From: Microplitis mediator
Lineage: Eukaryota; Arthropoda; Insecta; Hymenoptera; Braconidae
Length of the DNA: 64,000 nucleotides
Direction of reading: 5' to 3'
Assembly (NCBI RefSeq): GCF_029852145.1
Contig: NC_079974.1
Coordinates: forward strand, 11,099,041 to 11,163,040
Position numbers and translations under genes: made by a program. The notes beneath the pieces are model-generated. The model did no database searches, had not been told where the DNA came from, and saw nothing but the letters and a program-made list of their open reading frames with translations. Every line of letters starts with the position of its first letter. Within the stretch, counting starts at the first letter, position 1. This document shows positions 22,665 through 34,464 of this stretch, one piece after another.

Positions 22665-23772
22665 GCTAGATATTAAACATTACTGTTTATATTAAGAACA
22701 ATTATTGTGAGTTCTTTAGGATTTTTATTAAATTGAATTTGTGGAAACCAACAGCTATCGGGAAAATTTAATGTTCATTTTCCTGGATTGTTCCCTACTG
22801 CTTTAATTTTATTTTCTCATTTTCTTTATTGCTGTTATTTTCTGCATATTTCATATTTATAAATTTATTCAATTGTTTATTCGCCTTGTCTGCAAACTAC
22901 TTGCTCGGATTCTACCTCGCAAATTTTCCCCCTGAATAATTATTTTGTACGTTTTATATAAACGGTCTGGCGCCCTCGTGCACTAACCCAGCCTGGGGAG
23001 CTGGTTCAGGCACAACAATTATTTATTTATAATTTATTATTTTTATTATTGAACATATTTAAATATTAATTTAAATTAAATTGAGTATTATTTGATAAAT
23101 ATTTGAAACTTTGATACACACGTGGGTGACCGCATACGATTCCGGGTTCTGTTCGCGTCCTCGTTCCGTAAATAAAAACGGTTTACGTTATACTTTTTGT
23201 TTTTATCTGCTTTTCTAAAACTTTGACTATGAAGTTAAAGAAATCTAATATCATACATGCAACTTTTTAGGTTTTAAACTAATTTCTTGTTAGATTGATG
23301 AATCCAAGGCTAACGTCCACGGAGCCCGTTCGGTGTTTTTCAGTTTACGACCTCTTTACCATGTTAATTTGACATCTACTACATTTCCTACCTGTTACAT
23401 GATTTTTTTTTTTGAACTTCTTACTTTCATAACTTCATATTATTTTAACTATCCTACAATCATCCTCACTCTTATGTTACGCTCATATAAGACCTATCAA
23501 TTTTTCATCGTCATGACATAAGAATCTTAACTTGTCACTCTAAATCTCTTGTCACCGATAAACATTTAATGGTGATAAATTCTATTTATGGTATTGTATA
23601 CTCAATACTATCATGCTATTAAAAAAAATCTATCGATCAGTAATCTATGTTCCTTTACTCCTTGAATATGATATAATTAATGGACTTTCCGACTGTTGTA
23701 AGTCCGCTCCATTTACACTCGTGAAGTGAGATTTTCAGATCTGAATTATAATGACATTTGATTCTTTTACAG
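22665..23772. other. Intron 1 end, nothing identified
   Basis: Mostly AT-rich. Two short GC-richer islands (22960-23020, containing CTGGCGCCCTCGTGC, and 23115-23170) look like retroelement debris but cannot be named. The intron ends TTCTTTTACAG at 23762-23772, a good acceptor. Confidence 0.3.
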
Positions 23773-23900
23773 AAATATGATACTACGGAAAATCTCCAAT
23801 TGAAATGTGGGATTCTGACAGAATGGATAAACACCTCTCGCCATGTAGTTATTCACACTGGGGCTGGAATTTCTACATCGGCTGGAATCCCAGACTTTCG
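23773..23900 (+). CDS. Sirt6: Sirtuin 6, coding exon 2
   Basis: 128 nt following a TTTTACAG acceptor and ending CG|GTAATA. It encodes 42 residues plus two bases. The end is the sirtuin cofactor signature: HVVIHTGAGISTSAGIPDF, then the Arg codon split across the intron. GAGIS and GIPDFR line the NAD pocket in all Sir2 proteins. Upstream, LQLKCGILTEWINTSR is the first helix of the Rossmann fold. Frame and phase join exactly to exon 1 (phase 0) and exon 3 (phase 2). No stop or shift is seen. It is shorter than common ORF cut-offs and is shadowed by an unrelated minus-strand frame. Confidence 0.93.
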
Positions 23901-25530
23901 GTAATAATATATGTTGAATTTTTAAAAATCTATAATTAATTTTAAGAATGTTTTTATTGTCCAGATTTGGCATCGTTAGGGTGTAGATTGATCCTAAGTT
24001 TGCTAGGCCATCGATTAATTTTATTAAGTTTATCAAAGTTCCTGGTTTTAAAACTTTTTTACTAATCTTAAACTTTTTCTACTCAGGATTTCTATACTGT
24101 TATTATATGTATAAATAACGTAGAATATCGGAAGGGTATTCGAACGCTAAACGTCAACAGCGTAAATACTTGCAGGGTACATCGAGAGCCTTCCAGCAAC
24201 GGCAAATCTTAAACACTCGGTTCACTTTCTCAGAAAAGTCTTTTAAATAAAACAAAAGGATGCGGTAACTCACAGAGGTCCACCTCCGGAACGAAAAACA
24301 CTACAATACTAGGCTCCAAGAGCACACTCCCTGGCGCCATAGGCTCTAAAACGGTATCAACCAAGGGCTTCGGTTGGGGTCCAACTTAGTGGCTCGCCGA
24401 CTCACGACCACTCGCCAAAAACTCTGAAACTCATCTACTCCTTTTACTAGCTCTCAACACTCTGCTCCGCTCCACTCTCCCACTCAGACCTCTCGAGCTG
24501 CTCTAAACTTTGATTTGAATTGAATAATTAGAGTGGATAATAGCTTGTTAGAAACCCGAAAGAAAACAAGTGGAATATGCTTTACATAGGGTATGGTGAG
24601 AAATTGCATCCCACCACATATCCTCAGCAACCATGTTAACCAGTGATGAGAGACTGGTACCATGGGGGGGGGGGAATTCCAAGCCCACTTCGACCGGAGT
24701 CTCTTCATTTCCTTAGATGGTAGTAGTGTTTGGCCCACACAGTCAGGACTCGAGGCGCCTGTAGTTAGATACCACGCGCAATGAGGATTTTTGATTATAC
24801 CTCTGGTTAATGTCCACCTTAATCATCACTCAATTATATTTTTTGGCTAAGAGTGTTGTCTGGGTCAGAAGATGAGGATGACCTCGCAGCGCGTGTATGC
24901 CCGAAAGGGTTAGGTATCGGCCTCCCGTAAAATGGAGGTGGACTTCGGTCCCGTCAAATTGATTAATCTCCCACTCCAACTCATCCATTCTACTCCTTCC
25001 CCGTCACTTTTAAATTCTCGCTTCTCTATTCATTCGTACGTCCATAAACTTACAAGCTGCGGATTCACGGGCCTTTCCGTAGTGACACTCCCCGTGATAC
25101 CCGAAATAAGCGTATTGTTGACTCTCTCGAGCATCTCAAACGAGGCCTGCCATTCCCACAGACTATACACGTACTCCAGATAATTTCGGACCCCAACACG
25201 AAGGGGCAGCGACATCTCAGTTGCTTCTCCGTGATCACTACGTCACCCCGAGGGCTAAGCTAAGCCTAGTTGTCATCACTGGTCGGGAGACACGTCGGTC
25301 CCTACCCACGAGTCAGGTAGACATCCTTCATAGAATCCACGCTCTATCCCACATAGGCTTCAACACCCAACGTACCACACACATACTCCCGCTCATATGC
25401 TCCCTACACTCAACTCTCCATCCGCAGCACCTATCTCCACACACTTACCAACCATACATCTACCTGTACATTCATACTCACTCTTACTCAACCTCCAACT
25501 TTCCTTTTTCGGAAATGTAACATGACAAGT
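23901..25530. other. Intron 2 start, GC-richer unrecognised block
   Basis: The first 250 bp is ordinary intron. From about 24180 to 25520 the base composition shifts to more GC, with open frames in several directions and an 11-bp G run at 24664-24674. The composition is unlike its surroundings and suggests inserted sequence, but none of the frames resembles a protein I know. Confidence 0.3.
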
Positions 25531-25689
25531 TGCAGGGTTGTATAATAGTTGATTTCATGAAAATCTAACTTTTATATTTGTCTTCATGGTGGATTTTTCA
25601 GAGATTTTCAGCAAAATCAATCACATTAAATCTAATAGATTCCGAAAATACTATTGGATCGAATTTATATATATATGTATATATATATC

Positions 25690-25720
<31 letters not shown>
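25531..25720. repeat. Tc1-like foldback internal module plus (TA)n
   Basis: AAAATCTAACTTTTATATTT, GTCTTCATGGTGGATTTTTC and CCGAAAATACTATTGGATCG match the module at 15350-15450 in diverged form. A mixed TATATATGTATA run to about 25715 follows, the insertion site of the next LTR element. Confidence 0.5.
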
Positions 25721-26000
25721 AGTGGTTGAGGTGATAATATAAATTATTAAAACCAACTAATTAATTTAAACAAATGTTTTATTTAAATGAACGGAAGTAA
25801 CACAGTGATTGTAAGTATACAGTAAAAAGAAAGGAACCTGGATGCGTGTATACAATCCCACGGTCTATTACTAATTGTGCGATGTGCAAGTTTTATAGAA
25901 TTGTCTCCACGAATGTGGTAGAGATGAATAAATGAATAAATCGATGTTCGACGGAAACTGTCGAATTTTATCGATCGCGTCGCCTAGTAGCAACGCTACA
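25721..26000 (-). repeat. 3' LTR of the minus CsRn1-like element
   Basis: 280 bp. On the minus strand it starts TGTAGCGTTGCTACTAGGCG and ends CACCTCAACCACT. It differs from its partner by substitutions and a 26-27 bp insertion, indicating an old integration. Confidence 0.85.
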
Positions 26001-26176
26001 GAACTCCCTTTGTTTTTTTCTTTAAATTTAATACACGATAATTAAAGTAATGGAATATTTACAAATGATATGAATAAATAAATAATCAAATGGATGAATA
26101 TAGTAAAGTGGTGAATTATTACTTTGTAAAAAAAAAAATATTTTATGTGAAAAAAAATATTAAAACGCGTAAATTT

Positions 26177-28714
26177 TTAAATATTAAACCGGACTCGGCG
26201 TTTTACGGTCTCGGTTGCTCTGTTAATCGGCTGGGAGTTTGTTATCATCGTCGCCGTGTCGAATGAATTTTCCTCGTAGACCGGCTTTAATCTGTCCACA
26301 GAAATGGCGATTTGTCGTCCACGAAAATCAACGATGAAGTATTTATCGTGTCGGGTTATTACACGATATGGACCCTCGTACGGCGGCGAGAAAGATGGTC
26401 CAACCTGGTCATTCCGTACCAGTACGTGGCTGCAAGTACTAAGGTTCCTGAAACAGAAAACAGAATGCTTGCCGTGACGCGACATTTCGGCCGGTGCCAA
26501 TGAATTGAAATGACGTTTTAATGTATTAATGATGTCATGAGGTGAAGTTTTGTTACTGGGAGTGAGTAACTCACCAGGTAAACGAATTGGCTCACCGTAC
26601 ACTAATTCAGCCGGTGTCGTCTGTATGTCGTCTTTCCAGGCAGCGCGTAAGCCGAGCAAAACGGTTGGTAATGCGTCATACTACGACTCTTGATGACACA
26701 AAAGTGCTGATTTAAGCTGACGATGTAAACTTTCGACTAGACCGTTAGCTTGCGGATGATACGGCATAGTGTGTAGGAGTTTTACTCCGTACATTTTTAA
26801 TAGCGACTGGAATAATGACGATTCAAATTGCGGACCTTGGTCCGAAGTTATTCGTTTTGGTACTCCGTGGCGTGATATCCAGTGCAGCGATAGTGCATGT
26901 GCTATCGTCTCTGCGGTTCCATTGGATAACGGGACAGCCTCAGGAAACCTCGTGAATCGGTCGATGATAGTCAAGCAATATTGTCGTTGCCCGACACATG
27001 TCTAATGTCAGTCGTAAATTGACCGATGAAATCCAAACGGCGGAATTGCCATGGTGAAGCTCTCTTCGTACGCTGTTTAAATGCGTATTGAAGCGGTTTG
27101 TGATCTGTGTAGATCGTTACGTGTCGGCCTTCAAAAATATGCCGGAAATGTCTCACGACTTCGTAGATCGCGTGTAGTTCTCGATCATAAGTCGACAATT
27201 TTTGGATCGACGGCTGTAATTTCCGGCTAAAGAAAGCTAGCGGTTGCCAGTCGTTGTTTAAGCGTTGCTGGAGGACGGCACCGATCCTGATTTTTGATGC
27301 ATCGGTAAAAACTGCCCAATCCACGTCGGTTCTTGGATGCACGAGAAGTGTTGCATCAGCGAGAGATCGTTTAGTGGCATCAAAAGCGATTTGCAAATCG
27401 GCTGTCCAGTTGACAGGATGCGATCCTTTGATTTTCGGTCCTTCCAGTACTTTATTTAGCGTTCTTAATGAACTTTCTGTAGAAATTAATGGTGCCGAGG
27501 AATCCACGAAGTGCTTTAACGGTTTTTGGAGGCTGGAGATTAACGATAGCCTCAACTTTTTCCGGCAATGGTTTAATGCCGTGTTCGTTGATTAAATAAC
27601 CGAGGAATTTAACTTCGGTTTTGCCTAGCTGGCACTTCGGAACGTTTATTACTAGTCCATAATCACGAAGACGTTGAAATAAAATCTTGAGGTGTTTTAA
27701 ATGCTCCTCTTTGTCTTTGGATGCGACTAGTATATCGTCGATATATGGAAATACGAAATCGAGATCACGGGTGATTTCGTCGATAAATCTCTGGAACGTC
27801 TGTGCTGCATTTTTGAGTCCAAAAGTCATGTATGAAAACTCAAATAAGCCAAACGGAGTGATAATAGCTGTTTTCTCAACATCTTCTGGAGCTACTCGAA
27901 GTTGGAGGAAAGCTTTGGTAAAATCAACTACAGAAAAGATTCGTTTCCCATGTAAATACGCAGCAAAATCATTCATATATCGAAGCGCATATTTATCAAT
28001 AAGAGTACGGTCATTTAATGGGCGATAATCGCCACATGGTTTCTATCCACCGTCCTTTTTCTGGACCATGTGTAATGGCGATGATCAAGCACTCTGCGAT
28101 GGCCAACAAATGCCTTGCTCAATCATTTTACGGACCTCGTCTTGAGCAATTCTTAATTTGTCCGGCGATAAGCGACGAGCTTTGCTAGAAACAGGTTGAC
28201 CAGGTGTTGTACGAATATGGTGCACCGTTGAATGTTTCCTTTTCTTATTGTTGGACGGATCAGGTCGTGTGATATCGGCGAACTCACGTAGCAATTTCAT
28301 ATAAACGGAATCACCATCCACAGCCTTGATTTTGTCCAATGCTGTTGTTGCGTGGAAATAATCGGATGATGTCAAACCTGTAATGCCGTCGCGTAAGCAT
28401 TTGCATTTGAGGTCGACTAGCAAGTCATAATGACTCAAAAAATCAGTCCCAAGTATCGGTTTGGTGACATCGGTAACAATAAAATTCCACGTGAAATCTC
28501 GACGCAGTCCGAGATTCAGTGTTTTTAATGATAAACCATAGGTTTCGATAATCGTGCTGTTTGCGGCATAAAGCTGATAACCTATGGGAGTTGTTTGCGA
28601 TTTCATCGAGCCGCGAGGAAAAACTGATAAATCAGAGCCAGTGTCCACGAGAAACTCGGTCCCAGTGACTCGATCTTTAATAAATAATCGGTGTGAAATC
28701 GGTTTTGATTGCAA
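26177..28714 (-). pseudogene. pol remnant: protease, RT, RNase H, integrase (broken)
   Basis: Five overlapping frame pieces cover pol. They are protease with DTGSD (28714 downward), reverse transcriptase with YIDD (27976-27452), RNase H with FTDAS and TDHKP (27555-26971), integrase core with its acidic residues (26974-26681), and the integrase tail (26659-26177). Compared with the plus copy, about 150 residues are missing at 26971-26974, between the end of RNase H and the integrase core, including the integrase HHCC zinc finger. Several frameshifts and stops are present. It cannot encode a working polyprotein. Confidence 0.85.
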
Positions 28715-28734
28715 TAATCACTGCCTAAGTCGCC

Positions 28735-29252
28735 AACTACCAAAGAGTGAAACGTTGTGAGAAAGGATGAGAAGAGGAGAGATAGAAAAAGGTATTTGTG
28801 GGGAGAGAGGCGTTTTGTCTAAGTATACGATAGCTGAGACTCCTCAGATAGGTGTGTCTATCGTATACCCCACCTAAGACGCCGAGTTGGAAGTAACATG
28901 TTGGAAAATGTTATATATTGAAATAGGAGTAGGGACGAGATACTGTGAGAGGCGCGAGTTGTAGATTCCATCTCGCGGAGTGAAGCCGAACCACCACAGG
29001 GCTCCCCTTCTTGGAAACAACGTTGAGATCTTTGATGTTCGCATCCATGGCTGTTCCGACAACTTCTTTATGGGAGCAAGGCTCAACCTGCGAAGGAAAG
29101 AACGAACCAGGAGCGAAAATTATCTGAGTCTGAGATTTCACACAAGTGGGCGTACATGTCTCCGTTTCTGGGAGTGACGCACTTCGACCTGTAAAGACAG
29201 CGGTACACGCCAAATGTGGATGCGGAAGACATCAGATGCGTGATAGGATAAT
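28735..29252 (-). other. Leader of the minus LTR element, no gag
   Basis: Here a gag gene would be expected, but I find no gag-like protein. A 100-residue minus-strand frame (29213-28911) has no recognised domain. An inverted repeat GTATACGATAG/CTATCGTATAC brackets about 28825-28866. The sequence is unlike the leader of the plus copy. Confidence 0.4.
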
Positions 29253-29272
29253 CACGTCGGGGTCACCAATTA

Positions 29273-29525
29273 AGTGGTTGAGGTGATAATATAAATTATT
29301 AAAACCAACTAATTAATTTAAACAAAAGTTTTATTTAAATGAACGGAAGTAACACAGTGATTGTAAGTATACAGTAAAAAAGAAAGAAACCTGGATGCGT
29401 GTATACAATCCCACGGTCTATTACTAATTGTCTCCACGAATGTGGTAGAGATGGATAAATGAATAAATCGATGTTCGACGGAAACTGTCGAATTTTATCG
29501 ATCGCGTCGCCTAGTAGCAACGCTA
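29273..29525 (-). repeat. 5' LTR of the minus CsRn1-like element
   Basis: 253 bp, the same length as the 3' LTR of the plus-strand copy at 38440-38692. It is followed on the minus strand by the tRNA-Trp-type primer site. Confidence 0.85.
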
Positions 29526-30152
29526 TGTATATATAATAAGGTGCGTCATTTAGGAGCGACATTTTTTTTAAGTGCATGTGAAAAAAATCATAGTTCAACA
29601 CAAAAAAAAAATTTTCGCGCAAGAAAAAAAATTCTAAGTCGGTTACAGACCTAGCTCATTGAAAAATTCGATTTTCCGATTTAAATAACACAGGAAACAT
29701 TTTTTTTTAGCTTCAAGTATTGTTAACTCTTTAAAAAATCAATAGACCAAATAGATTAATACATATTTCTGTAGGAAATTGAATGCTCTATAAAAAAGGT
29801 CTCTTATCATTTTTCGATAAATCTATCTGTTCAAAAGTTATTGGAGCCCGAAGTCAAGTTGGAGATCTTTTTACTTTTCTGTCTAAACTATCAGACTTAT
29901 CACAAAATGTTACAGCATCTTTTTTGTTGATCTCTTGAAATCGATCAGAACAAATTTTTTAAAAGCTTGAAATTAAAATGAAAATAACTAGAAAACAATG
30001 CGGAATTTGAAAAAACTTTACTGATAATAATTTGTAGAGAATAAAATTGTCAACAAAAAAGGGAATTTTTTTTACACCTTAGAGAAGCTTTTGGAATGAT
30101 AGCCAAAAAACTTTTTTTTTTTGGACCACTCTAATATATATATATATATATA
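29526..30152. repeat. Truncated hairpin-clan element and (TA)n
   Basis: It contains GAATGCTCTATAAAAAAGGT, CGATAAATCTATCTGTTCAA and AGTTATTGGAGC, the modules of the palindrome centred at 3764. Only part of the second arm is present. The end reads TGGACCACTCTAA, like the CTAA tips of the clan, then a TA run. Confidence 0.5.
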
Positions 30153-31117
30153 TTAGACTGGGCCAAAAAAATCGACTATTTTTTTTTCTTAAAATACTGT
30201 GTAAATATTATTTGGGATGACAAAAAAAAATTATTGTGAAAATTTGAGCCCTTAATTTTGATATTAAGAGGTGTATCATCGCAATTTTCGATTTTTTTTT
30301 AAAGAGCGGGTTTTTGTCTCATAACTGTCAATCCATCGAGATAAACGAAATTGACTCAGATACATTTTTTGAAGGAAATTTGATGCTCTACAAAAAAGGT
30401 CTGATTGAAATATTTGTCAGATAAACCGTTTCTTTATAATCATGCTTTGAACGTTGGTATGATTTTAAAATTTGATTGTTCAACTTTGGAATTTTGTAAT
30501 TCATGTAAAAATAAGTTTCTGGGAAAAGACAATGAATATTCTTAAAGGAAATTGAATGCTCTACAAAAAAAGTCTCTTAACAATTTTCGCTAAATTCACT
30601 CCTTCAAAAGTTATTCAAGATTATTGAAGTCGTTTTACATAACTTCAACCTTGAATAACTTTTGAAGGAGTGAATTTAGCGAAAATCGTTAAGATACTTT
30701 TTTTGTAGAGCATTCAATTTCCTTCAAGAATATTCATTGTCATTTCCCAGAAACTTATTTTTACATGAATTACAAAATTCCAAAGTTGAACAATCAAATT
30801 TTAAAATCATACCAACGTTCAAAGCACGATTATAAAGAAACGGTTCATCTGACAAATATTTCAATCAGACCTTTTTTGTAGAGCATCAAATTTCCTTCAA
30901 AAAATGTATCTGAGTCGATTTCGTTTATCTCGATGGATTGAGAGTTATGAGACAAAAACCCGCTCAATTAAAAAAAAATCGAAAATTGCGATGATACACC
31001 TCTTAATATCAAAATTAAGGGTTCAAATTTTCACAATAATTTTTTTTTGTCATCCCAAATAATATTTACACAGTATTTTAAGAAAAAAAAATAGTCGATT
31101 TTTTTGGCCCAGTCTAA
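30153..31117. mobile_element. Hairpin element H3 (TTAGACTGGGCC...GGCCCAGTCTAA)
   Basis: 965 bp, nearly perfectly self-complementary along about 465 nt per arm with the turn near 30635. The tips continue AAAAAAATCGACTATTTTTT. It is flanked by (TA)n on the left and TATACATA on the right. Its arms carry CTCTACAAAAAAGGTCT and its complement. Confidence 0.85.
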
Positions 31118-31125
31118 TATACATA

Positions 31126-32158
31126 TTAGACTGATTAAAAAAATCGACTAATTTTTTTTTTCTTCATTATATCAAAAATATTGTTAGAAATGACGAAAAA
31201 AAAATATTGTAAAAAATTGAGATCTTAATATTAATATCAACCACTGCCGCATCGCGATTTTCTATTTCCCGTTCAAACAACATGGGAAAATTTATTTTTT
31301 AAGCTTTGGAATTTTGTAGCTCACGGTGGGACCAATACTTTTGAATTTTCAAGACATATTCTTATGGGAAATTTGACGCTCTACAAAAAAGGTCTCTTAT
31401 AATTTTTCGATATTTTTATTTCTTCAAAAGTAATTCGAAGTTAAAATTAGATCGACGATAAATTTTTACATTTTTTAAATTCTTTGGTGCAACCATCAAC
31501 TTTATCTGAAAATTTCAGAGGACATTTTTTGTAGAGCATTTTATTTCTTACAACTTATCTCAGCGAAAATTTTCGGTATTTCACTTAAGTCGTATGTTAT
31601 CTGCAATTAACTGAAAATTTTCTTAAATAATCTAAATTTTGTTGCTTAAAATTAATTATATTAAATTTTCAGTTAATTGCGAATAACTTACGACTTATGC
31701 GAAACATCGAAAATTTTCTCTGAGATAAGTTGTAGGAAATAAAATGCTCTACAAAAAATGTCCTCTGAAATTTTCGGATAAAGTTGATGGTTGCACCAAA
31801 GAATTTAAAAAATGTAAAAATTCATCGTCGATCTAATTTTAACTTTGAATTACTTCTGATGAAATAAAAATATTGAAAAAGTATAAGAGACCTTTTTTGT
31901 AGAGCGTCAAATTTCCCATAAGATTATGTCTTGGACATTCAAAAGTATTGGTCCCACCGAGACCTACAAAATTCCAAAGTTTAAAAAATAAATTTTTCCA
32001 TGTTATTTAAGCGGGAAATAGAAAATCGCGATGCGGCAGTTGTTAATTTTAATATAAAGAGCTCAAACTTTCACAGTATTTGTTTTTGGTCATTTCCAAC
32101 AATATTTTCCATATAATGAAGAAAAAAAAAATTAGTCGATTTTTTTTAATCAGTCTAA
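31126..32158. mobile_element. Hairpin element H4 (TTAGACTGATTAAAA...TCAGTCTAA)
   Basis: 1033-bp palindrome with its centre near 31642. It lies only 8 bp (TATACATA) from H3. The arms include CGATGCGGCAG/CTGCCGCATCG and GCTCTACAAAAAAGGTCTCT. Sequence differs from H3 except at the tips and in short shared modules, so it is a separate subfamily. Confidence 0.85.
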
Positions 32159-32164
32159 TATATA

Positions 32165-32858
32165 TGTCGGAGATGAAAGAATAAAATGGGGTTTTCCAAT
32201 GGGATGGGAAATCCCCAACAGTCGAGACTAGTTTTTACAATAACAATTAAATAAAATTTAAACTCTAGTTGTCTACAACTTAAGTAGATTATGTTTATTG
32301 CGGGAGGCTTAGGCTCGCTGTGACATCTGTTCACCAAACGTAGCCATGTTCACAGGATGGGTATAGTAAGACACAGAGGACAAGGTAGTAAGATAATGAG
32401 ATTGTTGTCTTTCTTTGAATATTTTGACTAAAAGGTTTTTAATGAAGAGTACAGAGTTTTTGGGCGAGTTGAGTCGGTCAGTTCTGGTTGAGCATTCGTT
32501 GTGCGAGTATAAGTTGTCCTGTCGACCGTGGATTCGTTCTCGAGCCTAGTTTGCCGTAGTATTTGTAAATTATTCGATCAGGTTTTATTTGAATATTATG
32601 GGACTGTTGTGTATTACAATTATTATAATTTCTTGCGTAATCAATTATTGCATTAATTAGTAGTTAGTGTATTTTGATGTTTTTGCGACACTATCTTCAT
32701 TATATTACTTGTCTAAGTATCATTATTTGTGAACAATACTTTTAATATTAAATCACCGTGTTGCATAATTATTATTCGTTTATATTTTAAATAAAATTGA
32801 GAGATATTAATATTGAGACCAATACTCGGGATAACGCCCAAGCTTGTAATGACTTTCC

Positions 32859-32862
<4 letters not shown>
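32165..32862. mobile_element. Solo LTR, TGTCGGA...TCCGACA
   Basis: 698 bp with TG...CA and a 7-bp inverted terminal pair, set in TATA-rich flanks between H4 and H5. It carries TTAAATAAAATTG near the right end, a possible polyadenylation signal. No internal region is present, so it fits a solo LTR left by recombination. Confidence 0.6.

Positions 32863-32918
<56 letters not shown>
32863..32918. repeat. (TA)n microsatellite
   Basis: About 55 bp of pure TA joining the solo LTR to H5. The minus-strand frame across it (a run of Tyr-Ile) is an artefact. Confidence 0.9.
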
Positions 32919-32923
<5 letters not shown>

Positions 32924-33884
32924 CTGGGCCAAAAAAATTGACTATTTTTTTTTTTCATAGCTATATCGAAAATATTATTCAGGATGACAAAAAAAAAATT
33001 TCATGAAAGTTTGAGTCCTTAATATTAATTTTAAGAGGTCTATCATCGCAATTTTTAATTTTAATTCATAATTTGATGTTTTACGTCAGAACTGCTAAAA
33101 CATTGGAGTAAAAAAAATTCATTTCCACTTTTTCTTATGTAAAATTGAATTCCCTACAAAAAAAGTCTGATTGAAAATTTTCGTCAGACAAGCCGTTTCC
33201 GATTAATTGAGCTTAATAAATTGATATATTTTTTCGATTTAACATTTTTACTTTTGAATTTTGTAACTGACAAATCAAGAAATATCTAAAAAAGATCATG
33301 ACAGATTCTTAAAGGAAATTTAATGCTCTACAAAAAAGGCCTCTTAACATTTTTTGCTAAATTCACTCCTTCGAAAGTTATTCAAGGTTGAATTTGAGTC
33401 AAAACGATTTCAATAACGTAAATAACTTTCGAAGGAGTGAATTTAGCAAAATATGTTAAGAGGCCTTTTTTGTAGAGCCTTAAATTTCTTTCGAAAATCT
33501 GTCATGGTCTTTATTAGATATTTATTGATTTGTCAGTTACAAAATTCAAAAGTAAAAATGTTAAATCGAAAAAATATATCAATTTGTTAAGCTTAATTAA
33601 TCGGAAACGGCTTGTCTGACGAAAATTTTTAATCAGACCTTTTTTGTAGGGAATTTAATTTTACATAAGAATAATTGGAAATGAATTTTTTTTACTCGAA
33701 TGTTTTAGCAGTTCTGACGTAAAACATCAAATTATGAATTAAAATTAAAAATTGCGATGATAGACCTCTTAAAATTAATTTTAAGGGCTCAAACTTTCAT
33801 GAAATTTTTTTTTTGTCATTCTGAATAATATTTTCGATATAGCTATGAAAAAAAAAAATAGTCAATTTTTTTGGCCCAGTCTAA
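32919..33884. mobile_element. Hairpin element H5 (H3 family)
   Basis: 966 bp with the same tips as H3 (TTAGACTGGGCCAAAAAAAT) but diverged arms turning near 33401. The complementary arms include AAACGGCTTGTCTGACGAAAA and CTTCGAAAGTTATTCAAGG. It abuts the LTR element at 33891, whose left flank is the TATATA beside its CTAA tip. Confidence 0.85.
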
Positions 33885-33890
33885 TATATA

Positions 33891-34042
33891 TGTAGCGTTG
33901 CTATTAGGTGACGCGATCGATAAAATTCGACAGTTTCCGTCGAACATCGATTTATTCATTTATCCATCTCTACCACTTTGGTGGGGACAATTAGTAATAG
34001 ACCGTGGGATTGTACACACGCATCCAGGGCTTTTTACTTTTG
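33891..34042 (+). repeat. Truncated 5' LTR of the plus element
   Basis: Matches 38440 onward from TGTAGCGTTGCTA to CATCCAGGGCTTTTTACTTT, then diverges. The missing portion would hold the polyadenylation region and primer site, so this copy could not start new reverse transcription normally. Confidence 0.8.
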
Positions 34043-34464
34043 TTATCATTGTGCAGTTTTTTTTATTCATTTATCACCGCTGGTGCATTGCTGGGCATCT
34101 TATGGACGTTATGCCGCATCAGTGTTGATTCGAGGGACCTTTAGTGCGAATCGAATAGTGGTAAAAGTTTTCGCGAGCTGTGATAAAAAATTGTAATTAA
34201 TTTTTCGTGCAGTGTCACGTTCAATTTTCTTTCCGTTGCCGGAAATACCATCGAGGATTAGGCCGATTTGCCGGCTGTACATTCCTGAGCCGTGCGTCAT
34301 CGATAATCTTCGGTAGCACAATACCGAATTAAAGACATTTTCAGTAGGTGATGTCAGACTCGAAAATTGACGGCGACGAGAAAATAAAATCCGAGTCATC
34401 TGACGAAGACACATTTAAATCTAATTTATCGGGATGATCGTCGTTCACGTCAGTTAAATTAAAT
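34043..34464 (+). other. Leader between the broken 5' LTR and gag
   Basis: Untranslated region with no match to the minus copy's leader. It includes TAGGTGATGTCAGACTCG at about 34347, weakly like a primer-site context. No gene. Confidence 0.4.

Larger units (their letters stand above)
25721..29525 (-). mobile_element. Ty3/gypsy LTR retrotransposon (CsRn1-like), gag-less copy
   Basis: LTRs lie at 25721-26000 and 29273-29525. The left LTR carries an extra 26-27 bp near 25887 flanked by AATTGT. Beside the 5' LTR, the minus strand reads TGGTGACCCCGACGTG (29253-29268), the primer site expected for tRNA-Trp, typical of the CsRn1 clade. A purine-rich tract (CAAAGGGAGTTC on the minus strand) adjoins the other LTR at 26001-26012. 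The pol pieces are broken. The leader (28735-29272) does not contain gag. Confidence 0.85.

Noticed and set aside
19712..22665. Several plus-strand open frames rich in Ser, Phe and Leu
   Set aside because: They are reverse-strand shadows of the purine-rich LINE coding sequence.
24664..24674. Run of 11 G as a possible structural or regulatory signal
   Set aside because: Single homopolymer, easily a polymerase or assembly artefact, with no partner runs for a quadruplex.
24484..25520. Several 60-100-codon frames in a GC-richer block
   Set aside because: Overlapping frames in both directions with none protein-like. Recorded only as an unrecognised block.
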